From contig NZ_VYVA01000002.1 of assembly GCF_009193215.1 (NCBI RefSeq), positions 1-64,000 of the forward strand: 64,000 bases of DNA. The letters run 5' to 3'. Under the pieces are notes generated by a model. That model did no database searches. It was not told where the DNA came from and saw only the letters and a program-made list of their open reading frames with translations. Numbering within the stretch: the stretch's first letter is position 1; each line of letters begins with the position of its first letter. The translations under genes and the position numbers were made by a program. The stretch is from Flavicella marina (lineage in GTDB: Bacteria; Bacteroidota; Bacteroidia; Flavobacteriales; Flavobacteriaceae). Below are positions 34,728 to 43,016 of the stretch, one piece after another.

Positions 34728-34778
34728 TTTTAAAAGAATAACCAAGTTCTCTATTTAAAGATTGTTCCATCAAAAAAT

Positions 34779-37157
34779 CTACCTCCTTCTACCACCTGAA
34801 TAGGTCATTGCTTCCCCTTTACCAAATCCATAGCTGATTCCAAGAGTAAAGAATCTGCCGCGACTCCTGTTGCTGTATCGTTCAAAAGTTGGTTGAGTTA
34901 CGAATTGCTCATAAATTCTAGAATTAAAAACATCTCTAATTCCAATAGTAACAATGGCTTTTCCTTTGAGGATTTTTTTGCGAAGTCCCGCATCCATAAA
35001 TGCATATGCAGCATTTGTTCCTTGAAGTGTTTTGTAGTCAGATCTATAATTACCGGTTAATTCAAGATCAATATCTTTTGGGAAACGGATTTTTGTTCCG
35101 AGTCTTGCAGACCATTGTCGTCCGACGAAGTCGAAAGACTGTTCTTCATAGGATCCATTTCTTTCAAAATAATTATAATTGAAATCACCATTAAATGTAA
35201 GCCAATTATTCGCGTTGTATTTTCCATTTGTTTCAAATCCTATGGAGTTTTTTGTACCGATGTTTTGAGGGGTAGCGATTGTTATATTGTCGACAAAAGT
35301 GTAAACGGTTTCTACTACATCTGTTGTGTATCTGTAGTATAAACTTGAATTTAGAGATGCTTTTCCTAAACTAAAAATACTGGTTAATTCGTACGAGTTT
35401 GTGAATTCTGGTTGCAATTCAGGATTACCAGTTCTTACATTAACGTTATCTCGAATGCTCACAAATGGATTCAGATTTCTTAAGCGAGGTCTGAAAATTC
35501 TTTTGGAGTATCCTGCCTGAATAGAAAAATCACTTGCTATTTTATACGAAGTATGAAGGGTAGGAAATAGATTCGTATAGTTCTGCTTGTTTGATTCGTC
35601 TGTATCTGTTAATAGGGTTTTTAAATCTGTGTTTTCAACTCTCAGTCCTGCTTTGACTCCCCATTTATCTTTTTCGTAGGCGAATGTTCCATATACACCT
35701 AGTACGTTTTGACTGTATTCAAAATTATTAGATAAAGAATCATTTACGATATATTCATGTTCAATCCATTCTCTTACTTCATAATCGTTTATAACACTAT
35801 TAACAACATATTGCGTTCCTGTTTCTAGCGTAAAGATATCATTGATAGGATTGATGTAATCAGCTTTGAATGTGTAATCAGAATATTTGTAATCTGTATC
35901 AACCTGTTGTTTTTCGTTATTTTCTGATCCAGAAATAGTAGTATCTAAAAACTCAGAAGACAAATCTTTCGCAAAATATCTTCCTAACGCACTAACGATT
36001 AATGAATGCTCTTCGTTGTTTTTATACTCTTTTTTATAATTCAATTCGTATTGAAATTTTGGATTTGTTGCTTCTGTTGTTTCTGTTCTTACCCAATTAG
36101 AAATAAGATTGTCATTGGCGTCATATCCAGCGTAGGTCGTTTCTGATGGTTGATCTTCTATTTCGTAAGCAAAACTTCCCGAAAGAGTCAGAACATTTCG
36201 TTCATCGATATGGTAATCTGTACCGAGGGTTACATTAAAAAAGGTTTCATTTCGATATTCGGTACCTTCGTTGTATAGGGTTTCTCCACTGATGAGGTTT
36301 TTATTGGTTCCGCTTTTGTATTGAGGTAAAGAGCGATAGCCGGCACCAAGTTGCGTAAAAAGATTAAAGTTTTCAGTTCGTCGGTTCAAACTCGCACCTA
36401 AACTGTGGTTGTCAGGCGTTCCTGTGTTTGCAGAAATAGAACCATTCCATCCTTCTTTTTGTTCCTTTTTTAAGATGATATTTAAAATCCCAGAGGTTCC
36501 AGAAGCTTCATATTTAGCAGAGGGATTCGTAATTACTTCAATACTCTCGATCATATCAGCAGAAATGGTTCCAAGTGCGTTACTTGATTGATCTGCAAGT
36601 ACAGATGGTTTCCCGTTTACTAAAATCTGAACGCTAGTGCTACCACGAAGGCTAATTTCTCCTTCGATATTTACATTTACAGAAGGCACGTTGTTAAGTG
36701 CTTCAAGTGCGCTTGCACCAGAACTACTAATATCTTTACCGACATTAAAAACTCTTTTGTCCAGTTTAAAAACCGTTTTTGAGACTTCTGCTCGAACCAC
36801 AACTTCGTCGAGCTTTTTGTTTTCTGGAGCTATTTGAATCGTTCCTAAATCTATGCGATTATTAGTGTTTTCGAATTTTGAAATTGTTTTGGTTTCGTAC
36901 CCCATAACACTAATTTCAAGTTTAAAGTTTTTACTTGTGGTAGTCAAACTAAATAAACCATCGATGTTAGTAGTGGTCCCCGCTTTTTGTGCTGTGTCAG
37001 AATCATACAGAACTATACTAGCGTAAGGTATGGGCATCTCAGTATCCTTTTCCACAACTGTTCCAAGTAGTTCGATTGAGTTTTGTTGCGCGTAAGACAA
37101 ACAAACGGTCAAAAAGAATACTAAGTTTACGTATATCTTATTAGGTGTGTATATCAT
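34779..37157 (-). CDS. TonB-dependent receptor-like outer-membrane beta-barrel protein
   Basis: 792 residues: signal peptide (about 1-23, ending SYAQQ), a carboxypeptidase-regulatory-like beta-sandwich (about 28-115), a plug domain (about 125-235, with RGSTSVQILVNGKPS and an IEVITNPSAKYEASGTSGILNIILKK segment), and a long barrel ending FTLGISYGFGKGEAMTYSGGRRR. The NPSAKYEASGTSGILNI pattern is typical of the outer-membrane protein beta-barrel family (PF14905 type) in Bacteroidota. No SusD-like partner is adjacent. It is divergent from a LytS/LytTR pair with a candidate LytTR site between them. Substrate unknown. Confidence 0.88.
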   Translation of the reverse strand: MIYTPNKIYVNLVFFLTVCLSYAQQNSIELLGTVVEKDTEMPIPYASIVLYDSDTAQKAGTTTNIDGLFSLTTTSKNFKLEISVMGYETKTISKFENTNNRIDLGTIQIAPENKKLDEVVVRAEVSKTVFKLDKRVFNVGKDISSSGASALEALNNVPSVNVNIEGEISLRGSTSVQILVNGKPSVLADQSSNALGTISADMIESIEVITNPSAKYEASGTSGILNIILKKEQKEGWNGSISANTGTPDNHSLGASLNRRTENFNLFTQLGAGYRSLPQYKSGTNKNLISGETLYNEGTEYRNETFFNVTLGTDYHIDERNVLTLSGSFAYEIEDQPSETTYAGYDANDNLISNWVRTETTEATNPKFQYELNYKKEYKNNEEHSLIVSALGRYFAKDLSSEFLDTTISGSENNEKQQVDTDYKYSDYTFKADYINPINDIFTLETGTQYVVNSVINDYEVREWIEHEYIVNDSLSNNFEYSQNVLGVYGTFAYEKDKWGVKAGLRVENTDLKTLLTDTDESNKQNYTNLFPTLHTSYKIASDFSIQAGYSKRIFRPRLRNLNPFVSIRDNVNVRTGNPELQPEFTNSYELTSIFSLGKASLNSSLYYRYTTDVVETVYTFVDNITIATPQNIGTKNSIGFETNGKYNANNWLTFNGDFNYNYFERNGSYEEQSFDFVGRQWSARLGTKIRFPKDIDLELTGNYRSDYKTLQGTNAAYAFMDAGLRKKILKGKAIVTIGIRDVFNSRIYEQFVTQPTFERYSNRSRGRFFTLGISYGFGKGEAMTYSGGRRR

Positions 37158-37248
37158 TTTTTAACGTATTGTGTGAGGTGAATATCTATATCGGTAAACT
37201 TGTTTGAAACAAAGAAAATAAGATTCTATATGATATGAAATTTTTTCT

Positions 37249-37291
37249 TGGCGAACGACATAAACTACCTGGCGAACTGCAGTATGTCGTT
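37249..37291. promoter_or_regulatory. Candidate LytTR-type operator between receptor and sensor-kinase genes
   Basis: TGGCGAAC occurs twice (37249-37256 and 37270-37277), 21 bp apart, two helix turns. Read on the minus strand the repeats contain GCAGTTCGC and GTCGTTCGC, which match the LytTR half-site [TA][AC][CA]GTTN[AG][TC] at 8 and 7 of 9 positions. A 9-bp inverted repeat AACGACATA/TATGTCGTT (37254-37262, 37283-37291) overlaps it. Confidence 0.5.
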
Positions 37292-37381
37292 TAACACCTT
37301 ATATGAGTTGTTTACGGGAAGAGTTTAGGTGATTAGCAATAGGTGTACAAGTTTGTGTTATATTTTGATTAATTTTAAAGT

Positions 37382-38401
37382 ATGAAAATGAAGAAATATT
37401 TCACACAATCCAAAGTAAACGAGTTGATTTTTCAATTGTTACTCCATTTGATGGTCTTTGTGTTTTTTGCCTATGATAAGAGAATTGAAGGTGTTGATTT
37501 TAAACAATTTTATTTTTTCTTGAACCTAGTCATTGCTGCATTTGTCATTAATTATGTATTGTTACCTAAGTTTCTGTACCAGAATCGGTATTGGGAATTG
37601 GTAGTTTCTATTGTCGTTATATTGGGAATGGTAATTGTAGTTGAAGAGTTTTTTTTAGAACAGGTTTTTTATCCAGAAACTAGAGGGCAAAAGTTCTCTA
37701 AGATTTTTTATACATTATTAGGTGTTCTGCCTACAATATCAATTTTAGTTGGTTTTAAGTTTGCTTGGGATGCTTTGGTAAAACAAAGGGAAGTTCTAGA
37801 GTTAAAAAACTCGGTAAAAGAAAGTGAATTGTTGTACTTAAAATCCCAAATAAATCCACACTTTTTGTTTAATAACATAAATAATTTGTATTCTTATGCA
37901 GTGATGGAGTCGCCTAAAACACCTGAGATAATTTTAGAACTTTCATCTGTTTTACGATACATGTTGTATGAATGTAAAGAGCGTTACGTTCCTTTAGAAA
38001 AAGAAATCAATCACTTAGAGCATTATATAAATCTAAGCAAACTTCAAATAGAGGGCAGGGGAGAAGTTAATTTACAGATAGAAAATCTCGGACCGTCGTT
38101 CGATATTGCTCCTTTGATATTAACAGTATTTGTTGAAAATGCATTTAAGCATAGTTCGTCAAGTCAAACCAATGCTATCGAAATTGACATAGATTTGAAA
38201 ATTGATGAAAAAGGAGTGCTTAATTTCAAGTGTAAAAACACATTTTTAGAAATTAGTAATACCGATAGCTTGGGAAGTGGAATAGGATTGTTGAATGTAA
38301 GAAAACGATTGGAGTTGGTTTATCCAGAGCGTCACAATCTCGAAATTAGCGTAGATAATAATTATTATTCGGTAGATTTAATGGTAGAATTGAAAGATTA
38401 A
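37382..38401 (+). CDS. Sensor histidine kinase, LytS/YehU type
   Basis: 339 residues. Four hydrophobic helices (about 12-140), then the His_kinase domain with phospho-acceptor His160 in INPHFLFNNINNL, and an ATPase region with FVENAFKHS (N-box, about 255) and GSGIGLLNVRKRLELVYP (about 300). No extracellular sensor domain is obvious, so the signal may be sensed within the membrane. 8 bases before its LytTR partner. Confidence 0.93.
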   Translation: MKMKKYFTQSKVNELIFQLLLHLMVFVFFAYDKRIEGVDFKQFYFFLNLVIAAFVINYVLLPKFLYQNRYWELVVSIVVILGMVIVVEEFFLEQVFYPETRGQKFSKIFYTLLGVLPTISILVGFKFAWDALVKQREVLELKNSVKESELLYLKSQINPHFLFNNINNLYSYAVMESPKTPEIILELSSVLRYMLYECKERYVPLEKEINHLEHYINLSKLQIEGRGEVNLQIENLGPSFDIAPLILTVFVENAFKHSSSSQTNAIEIDIDLKIDEKGVLNFKCKNTFLEISNTDSLGSGIGLLNVRKRLELVYPERHNLEISVDNNYYSVDLMVELKD

Positions 38402-38409
38402 TTAAAAAT

Positions 38410-39123
38410 ATGAATTGTATTATCATTGAAGATCAGTTACCAGCTCAAAGGGTATTAGAAAAATATATTTCTGATATTGGGTCTATGAATTTGATTGGTT
38501 GTTATGCAGATGCGATGGAGTCATTAGAGGTAATTAATTCAGGTAAGGTAGATGTTGTTTTTTTAGACATCCATTTACCAAAAATTTCAGGGATGGATTT
38601 TTTAAAAAGCCTTACAAGTTCTCCAAGCGTGATTATCACAACTGCCTTTCAGGATTATGCTATTGAGAGTTACGAGTACAATGTGGTTGATTATTTATTA
38701 AAGCCATTTTCGTTTCAGCGTTTTGTAAAAGCAGTATCAAAGGCAAATAAGAAACAACCGAATCTAGGGGGGGCTTCGCCTGTTGTTAGCCAAGAGACTG
38801 AGGTGTTAGACGAAATTTTTGTAAAGGTAGGTTATGATTTTGTTAGAGTTCGTTTTGACGAGATTTTTTACATTCTAACCGATTCAGATTATACGGAGTT
38901 GTATTTTAAAGATAAAAAAGTGCTTTCTTCAGAGTCTTTAAAATATTGGCAAGGGGTTTTAGATGAAAAAAAATTCATGCGAATACATAAGTCGTATATG
39001 GTGAATATTTCAAAAATTGTAAAAGTATCAGGAAATAAAATTTATTTAGAAGAAAATAAAACAATCCCATTAGGTAGAGCTTATAAAAATGATTTTTTAA
39101 AGTTGTTTAAGAAAATAACATAA
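38410..39123 (+). CDS. LytTR-family response regulator
   Basis: 237 residues: receiver domain with phospho-acceptor Asp53 in VVFLDIHLPKISG, Thr in VIITTAF, and Lys in LLKPFSF, then a LytTR DNA-binding domain (about 135-235) ending MRIHKSYMVNISKI..IPLGRAYK. Partner of the kinase directly upstream; it probably binds the 37249-37291 repeats and controls the receptor gene and/or its own operon. Confidence 0.94.
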   Translation: MNCIIIEDQLPAQRVLEKYISDIGSMNLIGCYADAMESLEVINSGKVDVVFLDIHLPKISGMDFLKSLTSSPSVIITTAFQDYAIESYEYNVVDYLLKPFSFQRFVKAVSKANKKQPNLGGASPVVSQETEVLDEIFVKVGYDFVRVRFDEIFYILTDSDYTELYFKDKKVLSSESLKYWQGVLDEKKFMRIHKSYMVNISKIVKVSGNKIYLEENKTIPLGRAYKNDFLKLFKKIT

Positions 39124-39124
39124 T

Positions 39125-39144
39125 CTATTAAGTTTATAGGGTAG
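39125..39144 (+). promoter_or_regulatory. Candidate Rrf2 operator, copy 1 (own gene)
   Basis: CTATT-N7-TAGGGTAG, the first of three copies of CTAYT-N7-TAGGGTAR. It overlaps the expected -33 region of the rrf2-family gene, as expected for self-repression. The dyad CTAT/ATAG is centred in it. Confidence 0.6.
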
Positions 39145-39170
39145 GTAGAATAAAATTTTTATCTTCGCAT

Positions 39171-39581
39171 ATGCTTTCAAAAAAGACCAAATACGGATTA
39201 AAAGCCTTGACTTTCTTGGCGAACAGAGAAGAGAATTGTCCTGTTCAGATTTCGGAAATTGCAAAAAGTGAAAATATATCTCATAAATTTTTAGAAAGTA
39301 TTTTGTTGACATTGAGAAAAGCAAGTTTGCTTGGCTCGAAAAAAGGCAAAGGAGGAGGCTATTACTTGTTAAAAGAACCACAAGAGATTTTGATGACAGA
39401 AGTGATTCGATCTTTAGAAGGTCCAATTGCTATGGTGCCTTGTGTAAGTCTTAACTTTTATGAAAAGTGTGATGATTGTCCTGATGAAAATGCTTGCAGT
39501 GTGCATAAATTAATGATTCAGGTAAGAGACAGCACGCTTCAAGTGTTTAGAAATACCACACTCGCAGATTTAACCAAATAA
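39171..39581 (+). CDS. Rrf2 family transcriptional regulator
   Basis: 136 residues. The winged helix starts MLSKKTKYGLKALTFLA and includes the recognition region SHKFLESILLTLRKASLLGSKKGKGGGY. The C-terminal Cys cluster VPCVSLNF..CDDCPDENACSVH gives four Cys, three of them placed as in [Fe-S]-binding Rrf2 proteins such as IscR, so it may sense iron-sulfur or cysteine status. It stands before the sulfate-reduction operon and shares a repeated operator-like motif with it, which suggests a CymR-like sulfur role. A TATCTTCG box at 39160-39167 would make the mRNA almost leaderless. Confidence 0.9.
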   Translation: MLSKKTKYGLKALTFLANREENCPVQISEIAKSENISHKFLESILLTLRKASLLGSKKGKGGGYYLLKEPQEILMTEVIRSLEGPIAMVPCVSLNFYEKCDDCPDENACSVHKLMIQVRDSTLQVFRNTTLADLTK

Positions 39582-39634
39582 TTTTATCTAAAGACGATAA
39601 TTTAATCCTTTACTATAATTTTGTTTTTTTTATC

Positions 39635-39654
39635 CTACTGTTTAGGTAGGGTAA
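39635..39654 (+). promoter_or_regulatory. Candidate Rrf2 operator, copy 2 (cys operon, upstream)
   Basis: CTACT-N7-TAGGGTAA within a perfect dyad CCTAC-N7-GTAGG (39634-39650). It lies about 90 bases before the predicted cys-operon start. Confidence 0.6.
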
Positions 39655-39708
39655 ATGGGAGCTCCCGTAGTTTCTGAAAAAAATACTTGTTTTTTACGAT
39701 AAAAAACC

Positions 39709-39739
39709 TTGTGGGTTTGTAATGTTCTTCTTATTTTTG
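39709..39739 (+). promoter_or_regulatory. Promoter of the cys operon
   Basis: TTG at 39709-39711 and TATTTTTG at 39732-39739, 20-base spacer; start expected near 39743. A separate inverted repeat GTTTTTTA-CGA-TAAAAAAC (39689-39707) ends just before the -33 element. Confidence 0.65.
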
Positions 39740-39748
39740 CGTCATAAT

Positions 39749-39768
39749 CTACTAATCCGATAGGGTAA
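39749..39768 (+). promoter_or_regulatory. Candidate Rrf2 operator, copy 3 (cys operon, downstream)
   Basis: CTACT-N7-TAGGGTAA, identical to copy 2 outside the 7-base centre. It begins about 6 bases after the predicted transcription start, a roadblock position for a repressor. Confidence 0.6.
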
Positions 39769-39799
39769 TATGTTTTAAAACTAAAGAAATTAAAAATTA

Positions 39800-40057
39800 A
39801 TGATACTAGATAGGTTACAAAACGACAAAGAAAATCAAAGCTACCAGCAAGCTGTAGTTTCTGATAAGCCCATACGTAGTTTGTTAAAGGCTATTAGTTG
39901 GAGAGTTGTTGGTACTGTTGATACACTTATAGTTTCTTTGTTTATTACAGGTGAAGTTGGAACTGCATCAGCAATTGCAGGTGTTGATTTTGTAACAAAA
40001 ATGATTTTATACTTTTTTCACGAAAGAGTGTGGAATACAATTAAATGGGGAAGATAA
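39800..40057 (+). CDS. DUF2061 family small membrane protein
   Basis: 85 residues with two hydrophobic segments (about 30-50 and 55-72) and the conserved AISWRVVGTVDTL and HERVWNTIKWG segments of DUF2061. Function unknown. First gene of the sulfate-reduction operon; its stop overlaps the cysH start (TAATG), so it is translated together with cysH. A role in sulfate or sulfite handling is a guess from position. Confidence 0.85.
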   Translation: MILDRLQNDKENQSYQQAVVSDKPIRSLLKAISWRVVGTVDTLIVSLFITGEVGTASAIAGVDFVTKMILYFFHERVWNTIKWGR

Positions 40058-40686
40058 TGAGTACACTTTATTCAGAAGCAGCGCTTCAAGAAATTAACGA
40101 TTCTTTGAAAGGAAAAACGCCACAAGAAATCGTAGCATGGGCTTTAGAAACAGCGAAAAATCCTTTAATCACAACAAATTTTCGTCCTTACGAAGGGTCT
40201 ATTTTACATTTGACAACAAGTCAAAAAAAGGATTTAAAAGTGGTTTGGTGTGATACGGGGTATAATACACCGAATACGTACCGTCATGCAGAAGAGTTAA
40301 AAGAAAAATTAAATTTGAACATTCATTTGTATGTTCCACAACAAACTTCGTCTCATAGAGATGTAGTGATGGGAATTCCACAAATAGAAGATCCAATGCA
40401 TAAAGTATTTACAGAGCAAGTAAAGTTAGAGCCGTTTAAAAGAGCGATGTCTGAACATCAACCAGATTTGTGGTTTACAAATTTAAGAAAAGGACAAACA
40501 GCATTTAGAGATAGTATAGATATTGTCTCTCAAGGAGCAGATGGAGTTTTGAAGGTAAGTCCTTTTTACGATTGGTCTGATGAGCAGTTGGATGCTTATA
40601 ATGAAGAAAATGGTATTCCAAACGAGCACAAATACTTTGATCCAACTAAAGTATTAGGAAATAGAGAATGTGGCTTGCACGCTTAA
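40057..40686 (+). CDS. cysH: Phosphoadenosine phosphosulfate reductase family protein
   Basis: Reduces activated sulfate to sulfite. 209 residues from the ATG at 40057, which overlaps the upstream stop codon. It has the PAPS-reductase fold with the WFTNLRKGQTAFR segment and the catalytic Cys in the C-terminal ECGLH. The paired Cys ligands of the 4Fe-4S cluster found in APS reductases are missing, so it looks like the PAPS-using, thioredoxin-dependent type. That would require an APS kinase, which is not in this window. The C terminus ends HA instead of the common HEG. Confidence 0.9.
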   Translation: MSTLYSEAALQEINDSLKGKTPQEIVAWALETAKNPLITTNFRPYEGSILHLTTSQKKDLKVVWCDTGYNTPNTYRHAEELKEKLNLNIHLYVPQQTSSHRDVVMGIPQIEDPMHKVFTEQVKLEPFKRAMSEHQPDLWFTNLRKGQTAFRDSIDIVSQGADGVLKVSPFYDWSDEQLDAYNEENGIPNEHKYFDPTKVLGNRECGLHA

Positions 40687-40725
40687 TTCTTAATAAATAA
40701 TTCACGAAATAAATATTACAATATA

Positions 40726-41628
40726 ATGAGTACTATATTAAATTCTAACGCTTTAGAAAACGAAGCTATCTATATCATGAGAGAGGTGGCTGCACAGTTT
40801 GAAAAACCTGTGTTGTTGTTTTCTGGAGGTAAAGATTCTATAACATTGGTAAGGCTAGCTCAAAAAGCTTTCTACCCAGCCAAAATACCATTTCCATTCT
40901 TGCACGTTGACACAGGGCATAATTTCAAAGAAACTATTGAGTTTCGTGATAAATTATGTAAAGATTTAGGGGTAGAGCTTATTGTGCGCAATGTGCAAGA
41001 TAATATTGATTCAGGTAAAGTTCAAGAAGAATCAGGGAAGTATGCAAGTAGAAATATGTTGCAAACAGAAACATTGTTAGATGCCTTAGAAGAGTTCGGA
41101 TTTGATGCTGCTATTGGTGGTGCGCGTAGAGATGAAGAGAAAGCAAGAGCCAAAGAACGTATTTTTTCTGTAAGAGATGATTTTGGTGGATGGGACGAAA
41201 GAAACCAAAGACCAGAGTTGTTTGATATTTTAAACGGGAAAATTGATTTAGGACAAAACGTACGTGTTTTTCCAATTTCTAACTGGACGGAATTAGATGT
41301 TTGGTCTTATATAGAAAAGGAAGATATTGAAATTCCTTCTATCTACTTTGCTCATAAACGTAAAACTTTTGTGAGAGACGGAATGATCTGGACTGCTGAT
41401 GATGAAGTGGTTTACAGAGAAGAGGATGAAGAAGTTGTAGAAAGAATGGTTCGTTTTAGAACTGTTGGAGATATGAGTTGTACTGCAGCTGTTTTGTCTG
41501 ATGCAGTAGATATTAAAAAGGTGGTTGAAGAAATTAGAGATTCTTCTATTTCTGAAAGAGGTGCGCGTATTGATGATAAGCGTTCTGAAGCAGCCATGGA
41601 AAAACGTAAACAACAAGGATATTTCTAA
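40726..41628 (+). CDS. cysD: Sulfate adenylyltransferase subunit 2
   Basis: The catalytic ATP-sulfurylase subunit, forming APS from sulfate and ATP with CysN. 300 residues; PP-loop SGGKDS at 33-38, LHVDTGHNFKET, and IGGARRDEEKARAKERIFS, all typical. The family's C-terminal EAAMEKRKQQGYF is complete. Confidence 0.96.
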   Translation: MSTILNSNALENEAIYIMREVAAQFEKPVLLFSGGKDSITLVRLAQKAFYPAKIPFPFLHVDTGHNFKETIEFRDKLCKDLGVELIVRNVQDNIDSGKVQEESGKYASRNMLQTETLLDALEEFGFDAAIGGARRDEEKARAKERIFSVRDDFGGWDERNQRPELFDILNGKIDLGQNVRVFPISNWTELDVWSYIEKEDIEIPSIYFAHKRKTFVRDGMIWTADDEVVYREEDEEVVERMVRFRTVGDMSCTAAVLSDAVDIKKVVEEIRDSSISERGARIDDKRSEAAMEKRKQQGYF

Positions 41629-41644
41629 AATCGACAATAAGACA

Positions 41645-41745
41645 TTAGTATCTAGAATTTAGATTTTAATGTAAGAGCGATTCAGTGAATAAATAAATTA
41701 AAAATTTTAGGAAATGGTCTAGCTACTAGATACCAACTATTAGAT
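41645..41745. repeat. Degenerate inverted repeat between cysD and cysN
   Basis: GTATCTAG (41648-41655) is complementary to CTAGATAC (41726-41733), within runs of variants of TAGATAC/GTATCTA. This is like the small TAGTATCTAG repeats seen between genes in some flavobacteria. It sits inside the operon, in an otherwise gene-free 128-base gap. Confidence 0.4.
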
Positions 41746-41756
41746 ACGAAATTAAA

Positions 41757-43004
41757 ATGGAAGTTTTAAAAATAGCAACAGCAGGAAGTGTAGATGATGG
41801 GAAAAGTACCCTTATCGGTCGTATTTTATATGATACGAAATCATTGACTGATGATAAATTAGAAGCAATTGAGCGCAGTAGTAAACAAAAAGGATTTGAT
41901 TATTTAGATTTTTCTTTGGCTACTGATGGATTGGTTGCTGAGAGAGAACAAGGAATTACAATTGATGTAGCACATATTTATTTTTCAACAGCGAAAAAGA
42001 GTTATATCATAGCAGATACTCCAGGACATGTTGAGTATACAAGAAACATGGTAACGGGGGCGTCTACATCGCAAGCTGCAATTATTTTAGTTGATGCGCG
42101 TAAAGGAGCAATTGAACAAACATACCGTCATTTCTTTATCAATAACTTATTGAAAGTTAAAGATATCGTTGTTGCAGTAAACAAAATGGACTTGGTAGAC
42201 TTTTCAGAAGAGAAATTCAATGCGATCAAAGCAGAGATTTCTTCATTGGCTGAAAAAGCAGATTACAAAGGACAGAACATTACATTTATTCCGGTGAGTG
42301 CTTTAAAAGGAGACAATGTAGTGTATAAATCAGATCAAACACCATGGTATGATGGTGAGACGATGCTAGAGCACCTTGAAGGTTTAGATGCTCAAGATGT
42401 ATATGAGGTATCACAAGCACGTTTGCCTATTCAAACAGTAATTCGTCCTAAAACGGAAGAATTCCACGATTTTAGAGGGTATGCTGGTAAATTGTACGGG
42501 GGTTCTTTAAGTGTAGGTGACGAGGTAACAGTATTGCCGTCGAAAACATCTTCTAAAATTAAAGAAATTTATCATTTCGACAAGACTTTTGATAAAGCAG
42601 AAAGAGGTTCTTCTGTAAATATCACTTTAGAAAATGATATCAATATTTCTCGAGGAGATTTATTAGTGAAATCTTCTGAGTTGCCAAAGGAAGCAAAACA
42701 AATTGAAGCAAAAGTTTGTTGGATGGATGCTAAAAACTTGGTGCCAGGTACGAAGTATTTAATACAACACGGAGCAAATAGAGTAATTGCAAAAATAGGA
42801 GATGTGAAATCTGTAATTAAAACTGATTTTACAGGAAAAGATGATTCAGCTTCTCAATTAGCAATTAATGAAATAGGAGAGGTATCTATAAAATTGGCTA
42901 AGCCATTATTTTATGATGCTTATGCAGATAATAAAGCAAACGGTTCATTTATTTTAATCGATGCACAAACTAACAATACCTCAGGAGTAGGTTTTATCCA
43001 ATAA
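41757..43004 (+). CDS. cysN: Sulfate adenylyltransferase subunit 1 (GTPase)
   Basis: An EF-Tu-like GTPase that drives ATP-sulfurylase. G1 GSVDDGKST at 10-18, REQGITIDVAH (switch region), DTPGH, and NKMD. 415 residues, shorter than E. coli CysN, and without a fused APS kinase domain (CysC). Confidence 0.95.
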   Translation: MEVLKIATAGSVDDGKSTLIGRILYDTKSLTDDKLEAIERSSKQKGFDYLDFSLATDGLVAEREQGITIDVAHIYFSTAKKSYIIADTPGHVEYTRNMVTGASTSQAAIILVDARKGAIEQTYRHFFINNLLKVKDIVVAVNKMDLVDFSEEKFNAIKAEISSLAEKADYKGQNITFIPVSALKGDNVVYKSDQTPWYDGETMLEHLEGLDAQDVYEVSQARLPIQTVIRPKTEEFHDFRGYAGKLYGGSLSVGDEVTVLPSKTSSKIKEIYHFDKTFDKAERGSSVNITLENDINISRGDLLVKSSELPKEAKQIEAKVCWMDAKNLVPGTKYLIQHGANRVIAKIGDVKSVIKTDFTGKDDSASQLAINEIGEVSIKLAKPLFYDAYADNKANGSFILIDAQTNNTSGVGFIQ

Positions 43005-43016
43005 ATAGTATACGAG

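Noticed and set aside
41293-41637. Minus-strand open frames inside cysD and other sulfur genes
   Set aside because: All are antisense shadows with unlikely composition and no start signals.
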